From: Candidatus Sulfotelmatobacter sp.
GTDB taxonomy: Bacteria; Acidobacteriota; Terriglobia; Terriglobales; Acidobacteriaceae
NCBI GenBank assembly: GCA_030039165.1
Contig: JASHQM010000056.1
Span: forward strand, 29,360 to 93,359
Reading direction: 5' to 3'
DNA length: 64,000 nucleotides
In this document: positions 16,467 to 25,365 of the stretch, in pieces
Layout of the letters: each line of letters starts with the position of its first letter
Position numbering within the stretch: position 1 is the stretch's first letter
Notes under the pieces: generated by a model
The model's database searches: none
Told to the model about the DNA's origin: nothing
Seen by the model: the letters and a program-made list of their open reading frames with translations, nothing else
Position numbers and translations under genes: made by a program

Positions 16467-17021
16467 ATGTCCACAAACCTACAAAACTGGTCAAGTCTGG
16501 TTCCGGTACCGATAACTCCAGCCCAGTGCGAAAACTGGTATGCGCTGCATACTCGTCCTCGCCACGAAAAACTGGTTGCACTTCGACTCAATGAGCGCGG
16601 TGTGGACACTTTTCTTCCTATAGTCACCGAGGTGCACCGCTGGAGCGATCGCAATAAGGTCCTGCAACTTCCGCTATTCACCAGTTACGTGTTTGCCAAG
16701 TTTATACCGAATCGAGCGGAGCGCCTGCGCGTGCTGCGCGTTGGCGGAGTACTCGCATTGGTCGGAAACTGCGGTGAGGGCACTCCCATCCCGAACGAAC
16801 AAATCGACGCGGTGCGTGCTGTAATCGACAGTGCATTGACTTGGTCCGTGCATCCTTTTTTGAAAATCGGGCAACGGGTCCGCATTCGCAGCGGCGCGCT
16901 CGATGGTTTAGAGGGCGTGCTGGTTTCACGCAATGGAAGTGACCGGCTGGTGATTTCAATCGATGCCATCCAAAGATCTCTCGCCGTTCAGGTGGAAGGA
17001 TACCAAGTCGAAGCCGCCTGA
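16467..17021 (+). CDS. UpxY/NusG-like transcription antiterminator of the polysaccharide operon
   Basis: The 184-residue protein is a specialised NusG paralogue. An N-terminal NGN domain (WYALHTRPRHEKLVALRLNERGVDTFLPIV, then FTSYVFAKF) is followed by a KOW-type C-terminus (IGQRVRIRSGALDGLEGVLV). Such proteins (UpxY, RfaH, LoaP) ride with RNA polymerase and prevent early termination in very long polysaccharide operons. It is the first gene of a plus-strand series of more than 35 kb, the expected place. The long upstream leader may hold its loading site. The ATG at 16467 has only a weak ribosome site. Confidence 0.85.
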   Translation: MSTNLQNWSSLVPVPITPAQCENWYALHTRPRHEKLVALRLNERGVDTFLPIVTEVHRWSDRNKVLQLPLFTSYVFAKFIPNRAERLRVLRVGGVLALVGNCGEGTPIPNEQIDAVRAVIDSALTWSVHPFLKIGQRVRIRSGALDGLEGVLVSRNGSDRLVISIDAIQRSLAVQVEGYQVEAA

Positions 17022-17054
17022 AACCCCGCTCATCACTGCTGAAAGAAAATCCTC

Positions 17055-18551
17055 GTGGCGGATTGCACTACTGAAACAGTAAGACTGCTGGCGATAAGCC
17101 GAGGCCCGACGTTTCTTCGCCCCCTCTGCTCCGTCGCGGAAGCGAATTCCTGGCATGTAGAAACCGCCGTCAGCCCGTGGGATGCCATGGAGCGCGTGCA
17201 GTCAGGCGTAGCCCCGCATCTGCTGTTGCTGGACCTGCCCCGGGGCGACAAGGACGGGTTGCACATATTGCGCTGGCTGCGCCGCCTTCGTCCCGATTTG
17301 CCGGTGATTGTAGTTTGCTTTCCTGAAGATGCCAGCCACGAGTTAGAAGCGATGTGTCTCGGCGCCCGGGAAATTCTGGTGCGGCCTTTTGACGAAGCCA
17401 CGCTCGAATCATCGATTTATCGTCAACTTGTCGCTCCCGGCAATGGAGAAGAAGAAGCCGGCAGCGACGACGTCGAGGAACTGGGTCCGGACTCGTTTCT
17501 TGTGAGCGCAAGCCCGGCCACACGCAAACTGCGAGCGCAAGCCCGCCTGTTGGCGGAGGCAGACGTTCCCGTTCTCATTCTCGGGGAACCGGGAAGCGGC
17601 AAGGAAAGCGTTGCGCGATTGATCCATAAGCTTTCGCTTCGTTCCGGTTTCAAGTTCCTCAAGGTGAACTGCGCTGATATGCCGGGCGATTTGCTGAGCA
17701 CTGAACTGTTCGGACCCGATGGATCATCTTCTCCAGACGGGGGGGTGAGGGTTGCCGGAAAATTTGAGCGCGCAGAAAAGGGCACACTCTTCATTGATGA
17801 GATTGCCGAGATGCCGCTCGGCATCCAGGGCAAGCTACTGCAGGTCCTGCACGAGAGAATCCAGCGTAAGGCGGGAAGCGATACTCCCGTCGATGTTCGC
17901 GTCATGGCTGCTTCCAGCGCCAGTATCGACCGTGCCCTGACGGAAAGGAAGCTGCGGGAGGATCTGTATTACCGTCTGAGCGCCTTTACCGTTCACGTGC
18001 CTCCGCTACGCCAGCGCAAAAGCGAAATCGTTGTCCTGCTACGCCATTCAATGCATCAACTGGCAAAACAGTACGGCCTTCCAGAGCGCGAGTTCTCCTC
18101 TGCAGCACTGGACGCCTGTCAGAACTATTCCTGGCCGGGGAACCTGAAGCAGTTGGAAAACTTCGTGAAGCGCTACCTAGTGGCCGGGGATAAGGAATTA
18201 AACCTCGGCGAGGCCGGTCCGGTACACGCCGGCGAAAAGCGGCACCTTTCGCAACCCCAGGCGACTTGGCTGGCCGGTGAGACTGGAAACGAAGAAGGCG
18301 AGTGCGATAGGTCGTTAAAGGCGCTGATCAGGACGGTGAAGAGCGAAGCCGAAAGAAACGCAATAGCCTCCGCCCTCGAAAAAACTGGCTGGAATCGGAA
18401 AGCTGCGGCGCGAATGCTTCGCGTCAGTTACCGAACTTTGCTGTACAAAATCGAGCAGTACCACATGACCGCCTCCGAATCGTTTCTGTCACCCCTTCCG
18501 CGGGGCAAATTTCCTTCCCACGGCGGCAGCCCGTCGAAAGGAGGAGGCTAG
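17055..18551 (+). CDS. NtrC-like AAA+ regulator lacking the GAFTGA loop and a canonical receiver
   Basis: The 498-residue protein has a receiver-like domain (about 9-125), an AAA+ domain (about 150-375; Walker A GEPGSGKE at 177-184, Walker B TLFIDEIA near 244-251) and a Fis-type helix-turn-helix at the end (GWNRKAAARMLRVSYRTLLYKI). The sigma-54-contacting GAFTGA loop is missing: residues about 220-235 read as a Ser/Gly/Asp-rich segment. The receiver keeps Asp60 but lacks the N-terminal acidic pair and has Arg110 in place of the usual Lys. GTG start at 17055 with GAAAG upstream, 33 bases after the UpxY gene. It probably regulates the polysaccharide genes, possibly not as a standard sigma-54 activator. 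Confidence 0.85.
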   Translation: MADCTTETVRLLAISRGPTFLRPLCSVAEANSWHVETAVSPWDAMERVQSGVAPHLLLLDLPRGDKDGLHILRWLRRLRPDLPVIVVCFPEDASHELEAMCLGAREILVRPFDEATLESSIYRQLVAPGNGEEEAGSDDVEELGPDSFLVSASPATRKLRAQARLLAEADVPVLILGEPGSGKESVARLIHKLSLRSGFKFLKVNCADMPGDLLSTELFGPDGSSSPDGGVRVAGKFERAEKGTLFIDEIAEMPLGIQGKLLQVLHERIQRKAGSDTPVDVRVMAASSASIDRALTERKLREDLYYRLSAFTVHVPPLRQRKSEIVVLLRHSMHQLAKQYGLPEREFSSAALDACQNYSWPGNLKQLENFVKRYLVAGDKELNLGEAGPVHAGEKRHLSQPQATWLAGETGNEEGECDRSLKALIRTVKSEAERNAIASALEKTGWNRKAAARMLRVSYRTLLYKIEQYHMTASESFLSPLPRGKFPSHGGSPSKGGG

Positions 18552-18598
18552 ACCACATGGACAATCACACGTCCGCTAACAATCGCGAAGGAGTGCTT

Positions 18599-19264
18599 AT
18601 GCCTCTGAATGGCTCGACCTTGTGGCTTAGATGGATGGCTTTGCCCGGCATCTGCCTTTTGCTTTGCAATTGGCTCCTGGCACAAGCTCCGTCCGACAAC
18701 GCAAAACACCCTAGCACGCTGGTTCAAAGCTCACTGCGCGTGTCCGAAGCGGATACCCGGCCCGCCAAGCCGCACGACGATAGCTTTGTTATTGGCAATG
18801 ACGACGTTCTCGCTATCAATGTCTGGAAGGAGCCGGATATTTCACGATCGATTCCCGTCCGATCGGATGGAAAGATCTCATTGCCGCTGGTGGGAGAACT
18901 GCAGGCGAGCGGCCGCACTCCCCTAAAGCTCGAACAGGATATTGCGGAGAAGTTGAAGAACTACATTGGCGAGCCAGAAGTCACGGTTATTGTTGAGCAG
19001 ATTAACAGTCAGAAATTCAACATTCTTGGGCAAGTGAGCCACCCCGGTTCTTACCCGCTCACCAACAGCCCGACCGTACTCGATGCGGTGGCGCTCGCCG
19101 GCGGCTTCCGGGATTTCGCTAAGCAGAAGTCAATCTATGTCTTGCGGCAAAATCCTGACGGAAGCCAGACACGAATTCCCTTCAACTACAAAGACATCGT
19201 CAAAGGCAAGAACCCGGAGCAGAACGTTAGACTTCAACCGCGCGATACCATCATCGTCCCCTGA
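18599..19264 (+). CDS. Polysaccharide export protein (Wza/GumB-type outer-membrane auxiliary protein)
   Basis: This periplasmic/outer-membrane export protein has the poly-export domain (YxI-type start as FVIGNDDVLAINVWKEPDIS, then VRSDGKISLPLVGEL) and one SLBB domain (KFNILGQVSHPGSYPL). It would form the channel through which the finished polymer leaves. Two starts have good ribosome sites: ATG 18557 (GGAGG) and ATG 18599 (GAAGGAG, five bases). The downstream one is preferred because the signal peptide (LWLRWMALPGICLLLCNWLLAQA) then begins near the N-terminus. It abuts the barrel gene with two bases between. Confidence 0.88.
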   Translation: MPLNGSTLWLRWMALPGICLLLCNWLLAQAPSDNAKHPSTLVQSSLRVSEADTRPAKPHDDSFVIGNDDVLAINVWKEPDISRSIPVRSDGKISLPLVGELQASGRTPLKLEQDIAEKLKNYIGEPEVTVIVEQINSQKFNILGQVSHPGSYPLTNSPTVLDAVALAGGFRDFAKQKSIYVLRQNPDGSQTRIPFNYKDIVKGKNPEQNVRLQPRDTIIVP

Positions 19265-19266
19265 AC

Positions 19267-20649
19267 ATGAAACGCTACGAACAAGTCTGTCTAGGGCTGT
19301 TCCTTCTACTGGCGCCGCTTTGGGCGCAGCAAAACAATTCTTTGCAGCCTGCGGCCGCCGTCGGAGGACCCGACAATACAGAGCAAAGCGACACTCGCAT
19401 GTTGACTCCGCCTCCCGTGAGTGGGCAAGCGTATCCGGTCAAGTCAGCTTCCGAAGAGCGTTCCAATGACCTTCGTGGCGGGGTGGTTTTTACGAGCGCC
19501 TATACGGACAACGCTCTAGGAGCACTGAGCGGCCCGCCATTGAGCGACATCAGTTATTCGGTTGCTCCCACGATCGCGCTTGATGAAACTACTCCCCGGC
19601 TGCACTCGATCCTTACTTACGCGCCCGGTTTCACGTTTTATCAGCGGGAGAGTGAGCGAAACGAGGCCGATCAAAACGCTTTAGCCGATATTGAGTACCG
19701 GCTGAGCCCTCATCTTACGGTTAGCGGCAGAGATACATTTCAGAAAAGCTCCAACATATTTAACCAACCCGACCTGACATCAACTGGATCAGTCTCGGGT
19801 GACGCTTTGGGGCCGAACTTTTCGATCATTGCGCCCATCGCCGATCGGCTCAGCAACTATGGGAATCTGGCGCTCACCTATCAGTTCGGTCTGAACTCAA
19901 TGATCGGCGCCGCTGGGACATTTTCCAATCTTCACTACCCGGACCCGGCAGAAGTTCCGGGATTGTATGATTCGAGTTCCCAGGCAGGTTCTGTTTTTTA
20001 TTCGCTTCGTCTTTCCCAAATGCATTACGTGGGAGCCACCTATCAATATCAGCGGCTTCTTTCGTATCCCACGGAGGGTACGAGCGAGACTCAGACCCAG
20101 GCAACGCTTTTTTTCTATACGTTCTATCCGAAGTCGACGGCATCAATATCGTTATCGTTCTTCGGCGGGCCGCAGTATTCGGACACAACTCAACCACCGA
20201 TTTTCCCCGCGCAACTGCAAGTGCCTCCTGTTAAAGCGTGGACGCCAGCGGCCGGTGTTAGTGCGAGCTGGCAAGGACATCTGAGCAGCCTCGCCGCGAG
20301 CTATTCGCATGTTATTTCTGGGGGCGGCGGTTTGGTCGAAGCGGTTCATATGGATAACGTGAGCCTTTCGCTGCGCCGGCAGATTACGCGAACGCTCAAT
20401 GGCTCGCTGAGTGGCGGATACATTCAGAACAACGTTCTGGGCACTTCTTTGCCTGGTATCTACAGCGGGCACTCTGTGCTGGGGACGGCGTCGCTGCAAC
20501 AACGATTCGGTCAACATATGGCTTTGCAACTGGGATATACACGGCTGCACCAGGACTATAGCGGTGTGACCGTTCTATCTTCGGCTCCTGATACAAACCG
20601 CGAATTCATCTCTTTTTCGTATCAGTTTTCAAGGCCGCTCGGAAGATAA
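19267..20649 (+). CDS. Outer-membrane beta-barrel protein of the exopolysaccharide export system
   Basis: The 460-residue protein has a signal peptide (MKRYEQVCLGLFLLLAPLWAQ) and then many alternating hydrophobic/polar strands rich in aromatic residues, ending in a strand with terminal aromatic pattern (FISFSYQFSRPLGR). This is typical of outer-membrane barrels found between Wza and GNVR genes in XrtA-type loci. No enzymatic motif is seen. It begins two bases after the Wza-like gene and ends two bases before the chain-length gene, so it is tightly coupled to both. A role as export pore or assembly partner is inferred. Confidence 0.75.
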   Translation: MKRYEQVCLGLFLLLAPLWAQQNNSLQPAAAVGGPDNTEQSDTRMLTPPPVSGQAYPVKSASEERSNDLRGGVVFTSAYTDNALGALSGPPLSDISYSVAPTIALDETTPRLHSILTYAPGFTFYQRESERNEADQNALADIEYRLSPHLTVSGRDTFQKSSNIFNQPDLTSTGSVSGDALGPNFSIIAPIADRLSNYGNLALTYQFGLNSMIGAAGTFSNLHYPDPAEVPGLYDSSSQAGSVFYSLRLSQMHYVGATYQYQRLLSYPTEGTSETQTQATLFFYTFYPKSTASISLSFFGGPQYSDTTQPPIFPAQLQVPPVKAWTPAAGVSASWQGHLSSLAASYSHVISGGGGLVEAVHMDNVSLSLRRQITRTLNGSLSGGYIQNNVLGTSLPGIYSGHSVLGTASLQQRFGQHMALQLGYTRLHQDYSGVTVLSSAPDTNREFISFSYQFSRPLGR

Positions 20650-20651
20650 CC

Positions 20652-22265
20652 ATGGCTGACGATTTGGAAGAGAAAAATCCGGAAAGCTTCGACCTGCAGC
20701 ATTATTTGGGGGTGGCGCGTCGCCGGCATCTCCATTTCCTGATTGCCCTGTTCCTGGGCTGGACAGTAGTGTGGGGCATAAGCTGGGTTCTGCCGCCGCG
20801 CTATCAATCCACCACACTGATCCTGGTGGAACAACCCACCATGCCCAAAGACTATGTGACACCCAATGTCAATGAGGATTTGCAGGAGCGAATGCAAAGT
20901 ATTACTCAACAGATCCTGAGCCGGACCCGTCTGATCCACATTATTGAGAAGTTCAATCTGTACGGCGGCGATCAAGCGGGACGTTCACCCGACCAAAAAG
21001 TTGAACGGATGCGCAAAGACATTGGAATCGACCTGGTGCGGGATGCGCGAAATCAAATCAGCTCCTTCAACATCTCCTACAAGTCGCGCGATCCGCATCT
21101 TGCGCAGCAGATCACCGGCGAGCTGACCCACCTGTTTATCGACGAAAACCTCGAGGTACGCCAGCAACAATCAGAAGATACGACTAAATTTCTCGAGAGC
21201 CAGTTGGAAACTGCCCGCAAGAGTCTGTCCGAGCAAGAGAACCAAATTCGTCAGTTCAAAGCCCAGCATGTTGGGGAAATGCCCAACCAGACAGCCGCCA
21301 ACCTGCAGATACTCAGCGGTCTGCAGTCCCAGCTGCAGAACGAGGAAGACGCTCTTAACGCAGCCAAGCAGCAACACGTCTATCTGCAGACGCTGTCGGA
21401 TCAGTACCGGACGGTGCAAGGGGCATCCCGCAGTTCAGAAGGAACGGTCGTTGGATTGCCGGCTCTCAATCAGCAACTGGACAAACTCAAAACACAGCTC
21501 GCCGACCTTCTCTCTCACTACACCGAGCGGCATCCGGATGTCCGCAAGGTGAAAGAACAGATCGCTGAAACTGAAAAACTGCGCGATCAACTGCTGGCCA
21601 GTTCAAGAGCAAAGGCCGCCGAGGGAGCCACTGAAGACGCCAGGGGTGCAGCGCCCGCAAGTCAGCCTGGCGACTCGGGCCAGGTCTCGATGCTGCCTCA
21701 AATCCAGAGCCAGCTCCGATCCAATCAGGTCGAAATCACGAACCGTGAACACTCCGTCACGGAGCTGAAGGCAAAGGTGGAAGAGTATCAGGCACGTTTA
21801 AATCAGGAACCGGTGCGGGAGCAACAATTGGCCGACTTGACTCGTGGCTATGAACAGTCCAAGGAGAATTATGACGACCTTTTGAAAAAGAAGAACGAGT
21901 CAGCAATGGCCACCAGCATGGAATTGCTGCAGCAAGGCGAGCGCTTTACCATCATGGACCCGCCCAGCTTTCCCCAGAAGCCCATATTTCCCAACCGCTT
22001 GAACTTTTGCGGCGTTGGCCTCGGTATAGGCCTGGTTTTAGGGTTCCTCGTGGCGGGCGCGTTCGAAATGCATGATCACCGGATTTATGACGAAGAAGAA
22101 ATCAAAGGGTTGCTGCCCGTGGCCTTGCTCGCGGAAATCCCGGAGATTATCAATCCGGAGGAAGAGAAACGTCTTCATAGGCAGTTCTGGCTCGGATGGG
22201 CCACAACCGCGGTGATCGTGTGTTCTATGCTTGCGGGCTCGGTCTTCAGTTATTTGCACCAGTAA
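20652..22265 (+). CDS. Wzz/GNVR-domain chain-length determinant protein
   Basis: The 537-residue inner-membrane co-polymerase has a first membrane segment near residues 30-50 (FLIALFLGWTVVWGISWVL), a Wzz domain, a long periplasmic coiled coil (about 160-420, rich in Q, E, L and K) and a GNVR-type end before the second membrane segment (LNFCGVGLGIGLVLGFLVAGA). A third hydrophobic stretch closes the protein. It sets chain length together with the CpsD-like kinase two genes downstream. It lacks a kinase domain of its own, so it is the separate-subunit type. Confidence 0.88.
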   Translation: MADDLEEKNPESFDLQHYLGVARRRHLHFLIALFLGWTVVWGISWVLPPRYQSTTLILVEQPTMPKDYVTPNVNEDLQERMQSITQQILSRTRLIHIIEKFNLYGGDQAGRSPDQKVERMRKDIGIDLVRDARNQISSFNISYKSRDPHLAQQITGELTHLFIDENLEVRQQQSEDTTKFLESQLETARKSLSEQENQIRQFKAQHVGEMPNQTAANLQILSGLQSQLQNEEDALNAAKQQHVYLQTLSDQYRTVQGASRSSEGTVVGLPALNQQLDKLKTQLADLLSHYTERHPDVRKVKEQIAETEKLRDQLLASSRAKAAEGATEDARGAAPASQPGDSGQVSMLPQIQSQLRSNQVEITNREHSVTELKAKVEEYQARLNQEPVREQQLADLTRGYEQSKENYDDLLKKKNESAMATSMELLQQGERFTIMDPPSFPQKPIFPNRLNFCGVGLGIGLVLGFLVAGAFEMHDHRIYDEEEIKGLLPVALLAEIPEIINPEEEKRLHRQFWLGWATTAVIVCSMLAGSVFSYLHQ

Positions 22266-22269
22266 GAAA

Positions 22270-23241
22270 ATGTATAAATCTTTCTACAACCTGAACCGCG
22301 ATCCTTTTGAGATCACACCAGACCCCTCGTTCCTTTACCCGACGAAGAGACATAACGAGGCACTGGCGGCCCTTTACTATGGCGTGCGCAGGCATAAAGG
22401 ATTCGTGGTCTTGACAGGAGAAGTTGGTACGGGCAAGACTCTGATCCTTCGTTGCCTGCTCCAACTGTTCAAGAAGAATGATGACGTGGCGTATGCCTAC
22501 GTCTTCAATGGGCTGCTTTCCCCGCTGGAGTTCCTGCAATATGCGGCTGCCGATTTTGGACTTGCGGCGTCGAACAAAAGGAAAAACGAGCTGCTATTCG
22601 AATTGTTCCGATTCCTGATTGACCGGAACAGCAGAAATTTGACCACGGTTCTGGTGGTTGATGAAGCCCACTTGTTATCCGACAGCGTCCTAGAGGAAGT
22701 TCGCCTCCTCACGAACCTTGAGACACCACAAGCCAAGCTGTTACAGATCCTGCTGGTCGGCCAACCCGAGCTGGATCGGAAGTTGGACTCGGTCGAGCTG
22801 CGGCAGCTGAAGCAGCGAATCGCTTTCCGTACGCAGCTGGCGCCGCTCGATCTGACAGAAACCCGCGGATATATCGAGAACCGACTTAAGCTCTGCGGAG
22901 CAAACTCACATGCGTCGGAAATGTTTCCATCGCAAACCGTAGCCGCCATCCAGCGATGCTCGAGCGGCATCCCACGCCTTATTAACACAGTTTGCGAAAA
23001 CGCCTTGATTGCTGCGTATGCCAAGAAACTGCGCAGCGTGACGCCCGAGATTGTCGAAGAGATTGCCACCGAGTTCAGACTGAGTCTTGCTTCCCCGCCC
23101 AGGCCGGAGAAAACCGATCCAATCGATGAGAGTGAAATGCGTAAGGCCGCACAAACGATGCTCGAAGGCTCCGCGGGTGAGATGAAGGGCTCGAAGCTGC
23201 CGAAAACTGTCGCAACTGATAGCCGTAGGGTAGGTGAATAA
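22270..23241 (+). CDS. ExeA/GspA-like AAA ATPase of XrtA-type polysaccharide loci
   Basis: The 323-residue ATPase starts MYKSFYNLNRDPFEITPDP, a hallmark of the general-secretion ExeA-like group. It has Walker A GEVGTGKT at 50-57 and Walker B LVVDEAH near 128-134. In polysaccharide loci this protein normally lies between the GNVR protein and the CpsD kinase, as here. Its exact job (assembly or energising of export) is not established. The true start is ATG 22270, four bases after the GNVR stop; the frame extends upstream but would then overlap the GNVR gene. Confidence 0.88.
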   Translation: MYKSFYNLNRDPFEITPDPSFLYPTKRHNEALAALYYGVRRHKGFVVLTGEVGTGKTLILRCLLQLFKKNDDVAYAYVFNGLLSPLEFLQYAAADFGLAASNKRKNELLFELFRFLIDRNSRNLTTVLVVDEAHLLSDSVLEEVRLLTNLETPQAKLLQILLVGQPELDRKLDSVELRQLKQRIAFRTQLAPLDLTETRGYIENRLKLCGANSHASEMFPSQTVAAIQRCSSGIPRLINTVCENALIAAYAKKLRSVTPEIVEEIATEFRLSLASPPRPEKTDPIDESEMRKAAQTMLEGSAGEMKGSKLPKTVATDSRRVGE

Positions 23242-23244
23242 ACC

Positions 23245-24174
23245 GTGAGCCATATCTTTGAAGCATTGCAGAGATCCGAAGCGGAACGCTCGGGAGTAGA
23301 ACTGGACGCGCGCGACCTGCCGACGGAGCTTCTTCAGATTGCGGAATCCACGCGGGCTGCACAAGGTGCCGAATCTGGATCAGCTGAGCCATGGACCGCA
23401 TCGCATACGCCGGAATTCGAACCGGAACATGTAGGCGACGGCGGTGCAGGGGAACCGCCTCTTTTTCCGGAATTCCAATGTTTGCCGGTTTCGCTGCCGC
23501 GGGAGAGCAAACTCGCAACAGTAACTGCAAAGCAGAGTCTGGCTGCGGAAAAATTCCGCCTCCTGGCTGTCCGGCTGCGGCATCTGCAACAGAACCGTGC
23601 GCTCAAGCAGATTCTGCTTACCAGCGCGATGCCAGAGGAAGGTAAAAGCACAGTCGCTGCCAACTTGGCCTGCGCTTTGGCGAGCAGGCGGCAAAAAAAG
23701 ACGTTGCTTTTGGAGGCCGACCTGCGCCGTCCCAGCGTGCAACGTCAATTCGGGCTCGGCAAGGTTTCCGGCCTGGGTGCATATCTTCAAGGCGCGATCG
23801 ATGGCACGCCACCAATCTACCGTCTTGATTCATTAGGAATCTGGGTTCTTCCGGCGGGAGAAGCGCCAGAAAATCCGCTTGAGTTACTACAGTCCACACG
23901 ACTTGCCCCTCTTATGAGCAAGCTGAGCAACTGGTTTGACTGGATCGTGATCGACTCACCCCCCATATTGCCGCTGGCGGACACCAGCGTGTGGACACGA
24001 CTGGCTGACGGAATCCTTTTCGTTACACGGCAAGGCAAAACCGATCGAGAACAGTTGAAACGCGGACTGCAAGCCCTCGAATCCGCCAAGCTGATCGGCG
24101 CAGTGTTGAACTCTGCGGCGAATACCGGCGGTGGCGGCTATTACTATCACTATGGTTCCCCCGCCGTTCGATAG
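23245..24174 (+). CDS. CpsD/CapB-family tyrosine autokinase
   Basis: This 309-residue cytoplasmic BY-kinase has Walker A in TSAMPEEGKST (about 127-136), Walker A-prime LLLEADLRRPS and Walker B DWIVIDSPP near 232-240. A tyrosine cluster GGYYYHYG near the C-terminus is the expected autophosphorylation site. Cycles of its phosphorylation with the GNVR protein control polymer length and export. Residues 1-90 are a low-complexity acidic stretch starting SHIFEALQRSEAER, a usual N-terminus of XrtA-associated kinases. GTG start at 23245, three bases after the ATPase stop. Confidence 0.88.
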   Translation: MSHIFEALQRSEAERSGVELDARDLPTELLQIAESTRAAQGAESGSAEPWTASHTPEFEPEHVGDGGAGEPPLFPEFQCLPVSLPRESKLATVTAKQSLAAEKFRLLAVRLRHLQQNRALKQILLTSAMPEEGKSTVAANLACALASRRQKKTLLLEADLRRPSVQRQFGLGKVSGLGAYLQGAIDGTPPIYRLDSLGIWVLPAGEAPENPLELLQSTRLAPLMSKLSNWFDWIVIDSPPILPLADTSVWTRLADGILFVTRQGKTDREQLKRGLQALESAKLIGAVLNSAANTGGGGYYYHYGSPAVR

Positions 24175-24242
24175 CCTGGCTGAGTTAGCCGCCAAATAGC
24201 GATTTCCAGCCCTTTTCTGACGAAGAAGAATTCAACACTCCA

Positions 24243-25337
24243 ATGAAAAGTTTGATCGATTGTCAGGGTGATGCCGTACTAAGCGAACCGGCTTTTCACA
24301 AAATGATTGCCATTGAGCGTAAGAGGACGGAGCGCTCTGGAAAACCATTTCTGTTGATGCTTGTAGATGTCTGCAGCCTTTCTGCCGGGAACAGAGGGAA
24401 GACTCTGTCCAGCGTGATATGTGCGCTGGTGAACTCAACCCGGGAAAGCGATGTGACGGGCACGTACAAAGAGGATGTGGCCGGCGTGATATTCACGGAG
24501 ATTGCGTTTGCCGAGAAGCATTCGCTAATGAGGGCGATGTTCGCAAGGGTCAGCTCCACTTTAAAGGACAAGCTCACGCCCGATGAGTTCGATCAGATCA
24601 ACATTTCTTTCTACCTGTTCCCCGATGATCACGACGAACAAGGACCTGTGTATCGAAGCAACCTGACCCTATACCCTGATTTGTCTGGGCCCGCGGATGC
24701 CCGCGTTCTTAGTACGTTCAAAAGAATGACGGATATCGTGGGGGCAGCGGCAGTGGTCGTGGTTCTTGCCCCAGTATTTCTGGCCATTGCGGTGGCAATC
24801 AAGGCCACCTCGAAAGGGCCTGTGCTGTTCCGTCAGAAACGCATTGGTCAACACGGAAAACCTTTCGTGTTTCTGAAGTTCCGCACCATGCATGCCGACA
24901 ATGACGCCACGGTGCACGAGGAGTACGTCAAGCAGCTGATCGCAGGAACTGCACAACAGCATCCGTCTAATGGGAATGGCCAATCCGTCTATAAGTTAAC
25001 CAACGATGCACGGATCACTCGAACCGGCGCGTTTCTGAGAAAGACCAGCCTGGATGAACTTCCGCAGCTCTTTAATGTCCTCAAGGGGGAGATGTCACTG
25101 GTCGGACCGCGTCCCCCGATTCCATACGAGGTAGAGAACTACGCACTCTGGCATCGGCACCGGTTTCTCATGGCCAAGCCAGGCATCACAGGATTGTGGC
25201 AAGTCAGCGGCCGCAACCGGCTCAAGTTCGACGACATGGTGCGCCTTGATCTGTGTTACGCCAAGAGGTGGTCGCTTTGGCTAGACCTCAAAATTCTCCT
25301 CCGCACCCCGCGCGCCATTCTAGAAGGAGCGGATTGA
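24243..25337 (+). CDS. Initiating sugar transferase with degenerate GGDEF-like N-terminus
   Basis: The C-terminal about 200 residues form a bacterial sugar transferase (WcaJ/WbaP-type phosphoglycosyl transferase). They comprise one membrane segment (about 165-187), [22 protein letters not shown], the [22 protein letters not shown] motif and GLWQVSGRN. This enzyme links the first sugar phosphate to undecaprenyl phosphate at the inner membrane. The N-terminal about 155 residues are not the usual CoA-binding-like or multi-membrane part. They resemble a GGDEF fold ([19 protein letters not shown]) with the GGDEF motif eroded to YKEDVA. Diguanylate cyclase activity is therefore not expected; a sensory or structural role is inferred. 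Confidence 0.85.
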   Translation: MKSLIDCQGDAVLSEPAFHKMIAIERKRTERSGKPFLLMLVDVCSLSAGNRGKTLSSVICALVNSTRESDVTGTYKEDVAGVIFTEIAFAEKHSLMRAMFARVSSTLKDKLTPDEFDQINISFYLFPDDHDEQGPVYRSNLTLYPDLSGPADARVLSTFKRMTDIVGAAAVVVVLAPVFLAIAVAIKATSKGPVLFRQKRIGQHGKPFVFLKFRTMHADNDATVHEEYVKQLIAGTAQQHPSNGNGQSVYKLTNDARITRTGAFLRKTSLDELPQLFNVLKGEMSLVGPRPPIPYEVENYALWHRHRFLMAKPGITGLWQVSGRNRLKFDDMVRLDLCYAKRWSLWLDLKILLRTPRAILEGAD

Positions 25338-25365
25338 CTTACGAAGGGAGTTCAACGGAGTTCAT

